Shown in pieces: positions 13,513-23,678 of a stretch of 64,000 bases of DNA; position 1 is the stretch's first letter, and every line of letters starts with the position of its first letter. The position numbers and the translations under genes are program-made. The notes below the pieces were generated by a model. It saw only the letters and a list, made by a program, of their open reading frames with translations. It ran no database searches and was not told the origin of the DNA. Origin of the DNA: Eunapius fragilis (Eukaryota > Porifera > Demospongiae > Spongillida > Spongillidae); the NCBI GenBank assembly GCA_963681505.1, contig OY811974.1, positions 3,955,271-4,019,270 of the forward strand, given 5' to 3'.

Positions 13513-13513
<1 letters not shown>

Positions 13514-13585
<72 letters not shown>

Positions 13586-13592
13586 CGTGCGT
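13514..13592. repeat. (TG)n microsatellite
   Basis: TG tract in the right arm of B ending in GCGTGCGTGCGTG, mirror of 8757-8831. Confidence 0.95.
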
Positions 13593-16118
13593 GTGTGTGT
13601 ATGTATAGCATTATACATGGGCCCCTTCTAGGAATCTGTGCTATTGTGATATTACATGTAGATCTACCACTCTGTAAACATACTTTTGTACATAAGCCCG
13701 GCAGGAATATTATTCCTGCTTTATCCCTAAAGATAAAGATCAGGGCCCTGGAAATTTTATATAACAAAGGAAGGTAATAAATAGTAAGTCCTAAGTCTTT
13801 TTAAACCTCTCAATGGTACACACTCATAGCTTCAGCATTTATAGTGATTGGCATGGGATAGTTGTGAGTGTTGTGTCTGTATGAGTGTGTGAGTGTGTAA
13901 ATGGATGCATGTAATGGAATATGGGACATGAGGCATGGTACGTCATGATGTGACAGGTACTGTGAGACAGGAACAAATAGTCCAGTACGTACAACACATT
14001 AATCCAGTACATACAACCAATGGGGGGAGGGGTTGGGAGGGGGGCCTTTGCCCCCATGCTTCTATACCACTGTGTATAAAACACACAATCCAGTTACACA
14101 CGTGAAAAACACATCAGTCAGAATATAAATAATTGAGAAAGAGGGTTGGATAGTAAGCCAGTCAAAGCACTGTACATAACCAAAATAGACAAAGCTTATG
14201 TGTGGATCCATGTAGCACATAACTATTTACAGGGTGTACAGCAAGGGGAAAGAATACTGGTAGTGGAAAGAGTGTGTATAAGTGTGACGTGAGACGTGTG
14301 TATGTGTTGGTTCATGGGTGTGTGTGTGCCAGCCATGCAGATGAAATGAAAAACGGTGGGCGTTTAAAACATATGTGCCAGCAGAACACAAATCCCGACA
14401 ATAAGGAAGGGTTACATGTTCCAGCATAGCTGCGCTGCATGTGTCTTTAACTCGACCACGTCTCTCCCATAGCCTAGCTGATACACCGTGCACTTTACCT
14501 CATGGCTCTGACGTACTATCATAGGTTGTGAGCCTATAAATGGCCACGCAATGAGTGACACCCAAAGAGTATGACCGAATCGACAGGGACACATATTGTT
14601 GTGCGCGCGTATCGGTACTGGTAGTACGTACCGTGTTTTGTATGGTGATGGTAGCTGAATCCCACGCATTTTGATCGCTTAACGAATCTTGTTTGTTATA
14701 GAAGAGAACCACTGACGTTTGTAAGAACAACGGTGGCACTTCAGTTGTACATGTAGTGGCATGGGCACGGGAGGTTATTGTATATTCATGTGCTCGGAGT
14801 AGCGGGAACCAGGTTGTAGTAGGTTAATGGCGCGAAATGAAAGAGAAATGTGCAATTACTTTGCACAGCTGTATCTCCGTAACGGATCAAGTAAAAATTA
14901 ACGAACAGGACATATCGATAGGTACAGGACCCCTCTGCGTATAAACCGAATTTGAAGTTAATTGAGATGTCCTGCCGAAAGATATGGCCAGTTTGAACCC
15001 CAAGGGGTATCGGACGTTGCAACACTGGCACGAAGCTAATGCAAGAGCCCAAAATTTATTTTACCAGAGAGAAATGATGTAGTATGAAGTGTTGAAAATA
15101 GGAAGTGAATAGCATTTACGGTTCGGGAGATGTAGCGATTTCAAAGTGAATCATTTTTATAACTTTATATATAAAAACGTGATACGCCAGTTTCGCGTGA
15201 ACTGTCCCATATATATGGGACAGTTCACGCGAAAATTGCCTATCGCGTATATATATATAAAGTTATAAAAATGACTCATTTTGAAATCGCTGCATCTCCC
15301 GAACCGTAGACGCTATTGACTTCCTATTTTCAACACTTCATACTACATCATTTCCCTCTGGTAAAATCGATTATGGGCTCTTGCATTAGCTTCGTGCCAG
15401 TGTTACAACGTCCGATACCCCTTGGGGTTCAAACCCGCCATATCTTTCGGCAGGAAAATTCAATTCACTCCTAGTTTGGTTTGTACGTAGAGGGATCCTG
15501 TACCTATTGATTTGTTCTGTTCGTTAATTTTTTCTTTATCCGTTGCGGGGATACAACTGTGCAAAGTAATTGCATATTTCCCGGTCGTTTCGCGCCATTT
15601 ATCTATCGAGGACATGAATATGCAATTACTTCCTGTTCAATAACTATGCCTCCGCCCATCTATACAATATACAACAAGTACGCGGCGTTTTCGCTTCTTG
15701 CAAACGTCTGGTTCTGTTCCCCTTCTTGGCTTCTTCAACATAGTGAGCAGAAGCTAAAGATTCGTAATACGTGGGTTCAGCTGCCATCAGCCTGCGCAAC
15801 ACGGTACGTACTCTGTAGCGCATGCACGTAGAAATCGAGCGTGTTGGCTCGGTCAAACTGCTTCATTTATGCGTGCACAACGCTGCAGAGCATGAAAGTG
15901 CACGGTGCCTAGGGCTAGCTTAATCTGAAACGCACCCTTCCTTTTTGACTTCTGCACACGCACAGATATATATATGAAACATGCACCCCCTTGTAGCTAC
16001 ATGTATTTACCAACATGTAGTACTCTCATTGGCCTACTAAAACCTCTTTTATCTTCATTGGTGAACCAATTATATTTGGTTCTACAAAATAATATCCATA
16101 CAAAATAAAATCCATAAG

Positions 16119-16151
<33 letters not shown>

Positions 16152-16828
16152 CACACACTCACATTCATACACAACCTCAGATCACAGCAATTGGTGTCAT
16201 TTAATTCTGTCAGAATGCTCCCTCTTGCTTAGTTTCCAATTGGTGGTGTGCTTGGCATAGTTGATTGTTTGCCCAAAAGGGGTCAGGCGACAGTGGGTGT
16301 GCTGTCCCCCTACCCTGAGTGTGACTGGAACCAAAGTTACCATTTGGTCAGCCCACACCTTGACACTGGTCAAGGTAAGGTGGTTAGGCCAGGGTAGATA
16401 CCAAAAGGGTGCTACCTGCCATTGATGTATAAACAATAACACCTGTAGCAATACATTTATAAGTACAGCCATGGTAAGCAACGCAGCTGGCATTTAGCTG
16501 GAGTGATTGCAGCCCACCCCTACCATCCTTTGTATATACATGTGTGACCTGCAACCATACCAGGTGTCAATATTTTGGGGACAGTGTGTTAATGGGGTAT
16601 GAGGGAATCAGTTAAATGAGGCAAGGCTTTCCCAGACATTTAGGCTCAGGGTAGAATGAAAGTGAGGTTTTCAATATACAAGACATGTATCCAGGCTAAG
16701 AAGAATCTCCGATGCTATGGAGAGATAGTTTCTGAGCTGGCTTTCTGTGATTCCATTAATTGCCCTTCATCTTGACCAATCCATGTCTGTGTGGACTCAT
16801 CTCATGCCATAGGGGTTGACTACCCCCA

Positions 16829-17125
16829 CAGGGGCGGATGCAGGGCTTTGGGGCGGGGGGGGGGGGGTGTGAAGTGATTTTAATAACGCGGTTTTACCCC
16901 CCCCCCCCCCCCCCCCCCAAAGAAGTCGTGAATTTAATAGCACGGTTTTGCGGGATACCCTACTCCACCCCCCACCCCCCCCCTCCCCTCCCCTATCGTT
17001 ACACGTATAGCACACGTAAGAAGCGGTGAATTTTTAATAACATAGGTTTTGCGGGAGGGGGGGGGGGGGGGGTATACCCTACATACCCCCCCCCCCCCCC
17101 CCCCCCCCCCCTAAATCCGCCCCTG
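16829..17125. mobile_element. hAT-like MITE (complete copy)
   Basis: 297 bp, beginning CAGGGGCGGATGCAGGG and ending AAATCCGCCCCTG, so the ends are short inverted repeats of hAT style. A CCCCA is visible on both sides (16824-16828 and 17126-17130); the usual 8-bp hAT duplication is not clean. The interior is mostly C and G runs (for example 16887-16918 and 17087-17111). Confidence 0.65.
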
Positions 17126-17482
17126 CCCCACCATTATGATAAGCCTGCTAACCACATTAGGCTCAGTGATTTCCATCACTTAAGCTCACCTCAGTATATT
17201 GCTAGAACCTTTGGTAAGGCTCATGGCTCTAGGCCTGTCCACCACCTATCCAAATCCATAACACTATACACAGCATGGCTGCCCAGGCCACAAAGATCAA
17301 GAATATGCCTGTTGTATGACACCAATTATTATGATCTGGTGTGAGTGTTTCCACTTGTTGCTGAGTTCTATGGACAGAGGCATCAGCTATAGACTGGCCT
17401 TGATCTGCTTCACCTCCTTACACGTAGCTAATGGAATTTCCAGATGTCATTTAGAGATTGATTGTGTATGTGCTTGTGTGTG

Positions 17483-17484
<2 letters not shown>

Positions 17485-17552
<68 letters not shown>
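17485..17552. repeat. (TG)n microsatellite
   Basis: TG tract in the left arm of A', mirrored by CA at 19343-19420. It is shorter than the equivalent tract 1964-2074 in A1. Confidence 0.93.
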
Positions 17553-17559
<7 letters not shown>

Positions 17560-17745
17560 TGTGATTGATACATGAACTCTGGAAAAGGGCTTACATGACA
17601 TGTATGGGTTGGAAGCCTTGCATGTCTGGCAGTGAATATCATTGCTAACCTATCACTACTGATAGTGGCTGGACTGGGCCTCTGTAAAGTTTGTATTGGA
17701 TTGAGTGGTAATAGTATTCACACCATTACCATGAGTTCTACCAAT

Positions 17746-17789
<44 letters not shown>

Positions 17790-18254
17790 GTGCACATACA
17801 CACACAACACGTACAAAGCACATACATACATACATACAAATGTATAAAAGATGGAGTAAATGGAATTTAGAGGCAGCTTATAGCTGATGCCTCTGTACCT
17901 TAGCAACAAGTGGAAAATTGGTGTCATTGAACAGGTTCATGTTTGGCATGCCAGCCCTGCTGTAGGGTCATGGCATGAGTGTGTGTGTGTGTACGTGTGT
18001 ATGTGTGTGTATGTGCGTGTGGGTGTGTGTATGTGTGTGTGTGTGTTTGTGTATTAAGTGCACATGGCAACACCAGACATATGTAACCAGATGTTTAAAA
18101 AAATAGGTTCAAGTTCTGTTCATCATCTCTCGATTGAACTCCCTAACAGCGGGGCTACCCAGGCCACAAAAGTCCGAACTTGTACTTTTAGTGTTTGTTT
18201 ATGTAGATGTATAATACTTGGTTTAATGTTTAGGTGAATGGCAAGGTGCTTTAT

Positions 18255-18572
18255 CTGTGAGGTGTCTCTGTGTATACCCTGTCACTGCATGCATGTACAC
18301 TGTGTTGAGGTGTCTCTGTGTATACCCTGTCACTATGTGCACAGAGACACCTGAACACAGTGTACATAGTGACAGGGTATACACAGAGACACCTCAACAC
18401 AGTGTACATAGTGACAAGGTGTACACAGAGACACCTTAACACAGTGTACATGCATGTAGTGACAGGGTATACACCTCAACACAGTGTACGTAGTGACAGG
18501 GTATACACAGAGACACCTCAACACAGTGTACATAGTGACAGGGTATACACAGAGACACCTCAACACAGATAA
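18255..18572. repeat. Central inverting minisatellite of A'
   Basis: Same minisatellite as in A1 but with far fewer left-orientation units: about two before the flip near 18336 and about six after it. Unit number on each side of the axis therefore differs between the two copies of the element. Confidence 0.85.
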
Positions 18573-18772
18573 AGCACCTTGCTATTCACCTAAACATTAA
18601 ACCAAGTATTATACATCTACATAAACAAACACTAAAAGTACAAGTTCGGACTTTTGTGGCCTGGGTAGCCCCGCTGTTAGGGAGTTCAATCGAGAGATGA
18701 TGAACAGAACTTGAACCTATTTTTTAAACATCTGGTTACATATGTCTGGTGTTGCCATGTGCACTTAATACA

Positions 18773-18774
<2 letters not shown>

Positions 18775-18811
<37 letters not shown>

Positions 18812-18850
18812 ACACACGCACATACACACACATACACACATACACACACA

Positions 18851-18903
<53 letters not shown>
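18775..18903. repeat. (CA)n microsatellite with TACA interruptions
   Basis: CA tract in the right arm of A', equivalent to 3466-3583 in A1. Confidence 0.92.
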
Positions 18904-18905
<2 letters not shown>

Positions 18906-19092
18906 ATGCCATGACCCTACAGCAGGGCTGGCATGCCAAACATGAACCTGTTCAATGACACCAATTTTCCACTTGTTGCTAAGGTACAGAGGCATCAGCT
19001 ATAAGCTGCCTCTAAATTCCATTTACTCCATCTTTTATACATTTGTATGTATGTGTATATGTGCTTTGTACGTGTTGTGTGTGTATGTGCAT

Positions 19093-19096
<4 letters not shown>

Positions 19097-19160
<64 letters not shown>
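19097..19160. repeat. (TG)n microsatellite
   Basis: TG tract in the right arm of A', mirror of the CA tract at about 17748-17788. Confidence 0.92.
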
Positions 19161-19341
19161 ATTGGTAGAACTCATGGTAATGGTGTGAATACTATTATTA
19201 CTCAATCCAATACAAACTTTACAGAGGCCCAGTCCAGCCACTATCAGTAGTGATAGGTTGGCAATGATATTCACTGCCAGACATGCAAGGCTTCCAACCC
19301 ATACATGTCATGTAAGCCCTTTTCCAGAGTTCATGTATCAA

Positions 19342-19342
<1 letters not shown>

Positions 19343-19420
<78 letters not shown>
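19343..19420. repeat. (CA)n microsatellite
   Basis: CA tract in the right arm of A', mirror of 17485-17552. Confidence 0.92.
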
Positions 19421-19422
<2 letters not shown>

Positions 19423-22400
19423 CACACACAAGCACATACACAATCAATCTCTAAATGACATCTGGAAATTCCATTAGCTACGTGTAAGGAGGTGAAGCAG
19501 ATCAAGGCCAGTCTATAGGTGATGCCTATGTCCATAGAACTCAGCAACAAGTGGAAACACTCACACCAGATCATAATAATTGGTGTCATACAACAGGCAT
19601 ATTTTTGATCTTTGTGGCCTGGGCAGCCATGCTGTGTATAGTGTTATGGGTTTGGATAGGTGGTGGACAGGTCTAGAGCCATGAGCCTTACCAAAGGTTC
19701 TAGCAATACACTGAGGTGAGCTTAAGTGATGGAAATCACTGAGCCTAATGTGGTTAGCAGGCTTATCATGATGGTGGGGGTAGTCAACCCCTATGGCATG
19801 AGATGAGTCCACACAGACATGGATTGGTCAAGATGAAGGGCAATTAATGGAATCACAGAAAGCCAGCTCAGAAACTATCTCTCCATAGCATCGGAGATTC
19901 TTCTTAGCCTGGATACATGTCTTGTATATTGAAAACCTCAACGGCTATGGGTGATGGTGCATGGTTGTGCATCTATCTAGCTGCTGGTGCTACTCAACCT
20001 GACAAGTTAGTACTTAGTATCATGGGACATGAGCATCTAGTGGAGGTCATGGGTACATCAGTGGAAGCCAAACAGGAGCAGAAGAAGAAAAAAAAATCAA
20101 AATTGCATATGAGGTAAATTAAGGACCAACAGGCTCTAATGGTGGAGGTACAAGTGTGGGTTGTACCAAGCAGAATGGAGAGTGGGTGGTTTGCACTTGT
20201 GTATGTGTGTGTGTTTGTTTGTTTGTGTGAGTGGGTGTGTTTGTGCATGCATGCCTGTGTGCATAAGTGTGCATTCTTGTAGTGCAGGCTCACATCTAGT
20301 AAGTGCGCTCATAGCAACAAGAGACAACAGGGAAATTAGATAATAATTTTACAAAGCAGAGGCCAGTTCTGTGTATATGTGTGTGTGTGTGTGTGCATGT
20401 GTGTGTGTGTGATGAATGACTGCCAAAGCCATTTTAATGTGTACATATGCACACGTTTGTGATTGAAGCATGACTCCTGTGTGTGTGTACGTGAACGTGC
20501 GTGCATGTGCATGTGGGTTTGTGTGCATGCGTGTGTGTGCATGTGCATGCATATGTTTAAAAGTGCAAAAGGCAACAAGAAGACCTGTTGGTAATTACCA
20601 GAGCAAGTAAACACAAATTTACACAAACAATAAACATGTGACTGCAGTTGCAAGTGTATGCTAGTGCTTGTGTGTGGTGTGTATGTGCGTGCATGCATAA
20701 ACGTGCACATTGATACACAAGACAATTTAGAGCTCCAATAGAGAAACATGTGATGAATAGGATGACAGCTAAAAACAATGTTTGTATGTGGGTCGATAAT
20801 TAGGAAATAAAATAGCAAAGCAATAATGTTGATGCGTGAATGACTGACTGCCCATGGTGTGTGTGTGTACATGTGTGTGTGTGTGTGAGTGTGCATGTGT
20901 GTGTATAAGTGCACATTGCAACACTAAATTCCCAGCTAAATATAAATTCTAGCCTGGAGTATCTTCTGGGAAAACCTCACTATCATTCTACCCTGAGCCT
21001 AAATGTCTGGGAAACTAATTCCCTCATACCCCATCTAACACACTGTCCCCAAAATATTGACACCTGGTATGGTTGCAGGTCACACATGTATATACAAAGG
21101 ATGGTAGGGGTGGGCTGCAATCACTCCAGCTAAATGCCAGCTGCGTTGCTTACCATGGCTGTACTTATAAATGTATTGCTACAGGTGTTATTGTTTATAC
21201 ATCAATGGCAGGTAGCACCCTTTTGGTATCTACCTTGGCCTGACCACCTTACCATGACCAGTGTCAAGGTGGGGGCTGACCAAATGGTAACCTTGTTTCC
21301 AGTCACACTCAGGTTAGGTGGGACAGCACACCCACTGTCGCCTGACCCCTTTTGGGCAAACAATCAACTATGCCAAGCACACCACCAATTGGAAACTAAG
21401 CAAGAGGGAGCATTCTGACAGAATTAAATGACACCAATTGCTGTGATCTGAGGTTGTGTATGAATGTGAGTGTGTGCATGTGTATGTGTGTGTGTGTGTG
21501 TGTGTGTGACTTATGGATTTTATTTTGTATGGATATTATTTTGTAGAACCAAATATAATTGGTTCACCAATGAAGATAAAAGAGGTTTTAGTAGGCCAAT
21601 GAGAGTACTACATGTTGGTAAATACATGTAGCTACAAGGGGGTGCATGTTTCATATATATATCTGTGCGTGTGCAGAAGTCAAAAAGGAAGGGTGCGTTT
21701 CAGATTAAGCTAGCCCTAGGCACCGTGCACTTTCATGCTCTGCAGCGTTGTGCACGCATAAATGAAGCAGTTTGACCGAGCCAACACGCTCGATTTCTAC
21801 GTGCATGCGCTACAGAGTACGTACCGTGTTGCGCAGGCTGATGGCAGCTGAACCCACGTATTACGAATCTTTAGCTTCTGCTCACTATGTTGAAGAAGCC
21901 AAGAAGGGGAACAGAACCAGACGTTTGCAAGAAGCGAAAACGCCGCGTACTTGTTGTATATTGTATAGATGGGCGGAGGCATAGTTATTGAACAGGAAGT
22001 AATTGCATATTCATGTCCTCGATAGATAAATGGCGCGAAACGACCGGGAAATATGCAATTACTTTGCACAGTTGTATCCCCGCAACGGATAAAGAAAAAA
22101 TTAACGAACAGAACAAATCAATAGGTACAGGATCCCTCTACGTACAAACCAAACTAGGAGTGAATTGAATTTTCCTGCCGAAAGATATGGCGGGTTTGAA
22201 CCCCAAGGGGTATCGGACGTTGTAACACTGGCACGAAGCTAATGCAAGAGCCCATAATCGATTTTACCAGAGGGAAATGATGTAGTATGAAGTGTTGAAA
22301 ATAGGAAGTCAATAGCGTCTACGGTTCGGGAGATGCAGCGATTTCAAAATGAGTCATTTTTATAACTTTATATATATATACGCGATAGGCAATTTTCGCG

Positions 22401-22445
22401 TGAACTGTCCCATATGTATATATAATATTATATATATAAATATAT

Positions 22446-22694
22446 GGGACAGTGTCCAGCAGAATCACCATTCTGGCTAGTTTATCAAGTTTTCAATTTT
22501 TTTGATTTTCCTTGAACACCCATGAGCTTCTGTCAAATGGTCCTTACGCATCCTAAATCGGACTATCCATCACAAAGTTATTAGGCACTGAATTTATAAT
22601 TAGCCATACATTTCAATGCGAGCGTTACTTTTCTTTTGCTTGTTCTGGAAATTTTGAAAAAGTACCATAAGGGTGATTTAGCAGGACACTGTCC
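22446..22694 (+). mobile_element. GGGACAGTGTCC-family MITE
   Basis: 249 bp starting GGGACAGTGTCCAGC and ending GCAGGACACTGTCC, set in AT repeats. It abuts the right end of foldback A' with about 35 bp of AT between. Similar copies are at 29658-29890, 29908-30148, 30161-30298 plus 35120-35168, 35243-35492 and 39466-39706. There is no coding capacity. Confidence 0.8.
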
Positions 22695-22736
22695 ATATAT
22701 ATATGTACCTTTACATACACAACATACAATACTTAC

Positions 22737-22837
22737 AGTGACCTCCAGATATTGTTCCAGAGTGATTGATTACAGCAAATAGACTGTATTTGACACAATT
22801 GCCAGCAGTCATAAGTGGAGGAGTCATATCTAAATCC
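22737..22837 (-). CDS. USP exon with His box
   Basis: Bounded by a TTAG acceptor and a GTAAGT donor, 101 bp. It encodes the C-terminal part of the C19 fold, including YSLFAVINHSGTISGGH, where the final H is the expected catalytic histidine. It joins in phase to the exon at 22892-22939. The donor shows that at least one more exon should follow to the left, carrying the end of the domain with the third triad residue. Only about 40 bp separate this donor from the MITE at 22446-22694, and the palindromic array begins just beyond. Confidence 0.88.
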
Positions 22838-22891
22838 CTAATGAGTCAGGAATGATATAGCAAGCACAAAAAACATAAATGTGCACAATAC

Positions 22892-22939
22892 CGTGGGAAC
22901 TGTACAGTAGCAGTAATTTTATGCCTCTTTCCATAGCTG
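22892..22939 (-). CDS. USP 48-bp exon
   Basis: TTTCTTTCAG acceptor and GTATTG donor. It encodes the strand running into the VQFP segment that precedes the LDM motif in C19 proteases. Introns on both sides are only 54 bp. Reading phase matches both neighbours exactly. Confidence 0.82.
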
Positions 22940-22993
22940 CTGAAAGAAACAAATATATTAATATGCACAACTACGCTACACGCAGTTTCTTAC

Positions 22994-23098
22994 GAATCCT
23001 GACGGAACCTTTTCAGATATACAATTAAAACATTTGGTGGAATGGACACAGCTACTCTCCTTCGCAAATCTGCATGCTTGTTACACTTCATACAATAC
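22994..23098 (-). CDS. USP exon with zinc-ribbon second CxxC and LKRF
   Basis: 105 bp between a TTTCAG acceptor and a GTAAGA donor. It encodes YCMKC, the second cysteine pair of the USP zinc ribbon, and later LIVYLKRF, the conserved USP strand with KRF. The phase fits the 23173-23252 exon across a 74-bp intron. Confidence 0.9.
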
Positions 23099-23172
23099 CT
23101 GAAATTATGATACATGTACATTTAAAACTGAGTGGCAAGAGAGAGCGAGAAGAGTAAGAATAATTTGCATAC

Positions 23173-23252
23173 CAGCAGTTGTCTCCATAGAACTCTTCTT
23201 TGGTGAATGTCTTCAGACAATCCATAAGATCAACATGACCTGTCCTTCCCTC
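23173..23252 (-). CDS. USP exon with DCL box
   Basis: 80 bp from a CATAG acceptor to a GTATGC donor. It encodes DLMDCLKTFTKEEFYGDN, which matches the conserved DCL segment before the second CxxC in USPs and is close to USP2-type sequence. The next exon upstream lies beyond the reverse transcriptase at 23679-26639. Confidence 0.88.
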
Positions 23253-23299
23253 CTATGGGGGAAAGGTACATGGCATTTAAAGTAGTGTGCAGATCTTAG

Positions 23300-23678
23300 A
23301 GTACTGTCTTTTTGTAATGAGGGCTAAATGAAACCACTACAGTAGGAAACCATTGTTTAGTAGCCTATATTGCCCAAGTCTCGAATTATAGTAATTCTCC
23401 AAAAAGTACATGTAGATGTACATGTATGATAGCTAACCAAATTCAACTGTTTTTGTTGTTTGTTTTGTTGACACTAGCCAAGCTAAAACATGTAGTTTGA
23501 GAATGGAACTCAGAAATAACCACAAAAATTTGTAATTGCTGTGATTGCTCCATGTATATTTATTAATTAAAAGCATCATACGGCAAATACAGCAGCAGTA
23601 ATAGTTATTACATATCATTAGACTACATATAAACTAAGTATGTACTGTATGTACAGTTCCACTCTAAAGCTACACTCT
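23300..23678. other. Non-coding stretch between USP exon and RT ORF
   Basis: AT-rich DNA with no recognisable gene. It should hold the 3' untranslated part of the retroelement at 23679-26639. I see no poly-A or simple tail that would mark its end. Confidence 0.5.

Larger units (their letters stand above)
15217..22411. mobile_element. Giant foldback element A' (complete copy)
   Basis: Full-length A element of 7.2 kb running from GGGACAGTTCACGCGAAA to its inverse. Arm pairs include 15559-15831 with 21797-22069, 16197-16493 with 21134-21430, and 17316-17460 with about 19440-19589; the axis is near 18336. It shares with A1 the left-arm hAT-like insertion and the right-arm 1-kb insertion in the same order, so A1 and A' are direct copies. 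Most differences from A1 are in CA/TG and G/C tracts and in the number of central minisatellite units. Base differences are rare except for a patch near 21235-21325. No credible protein gene is seen. Confidence 0.87.
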
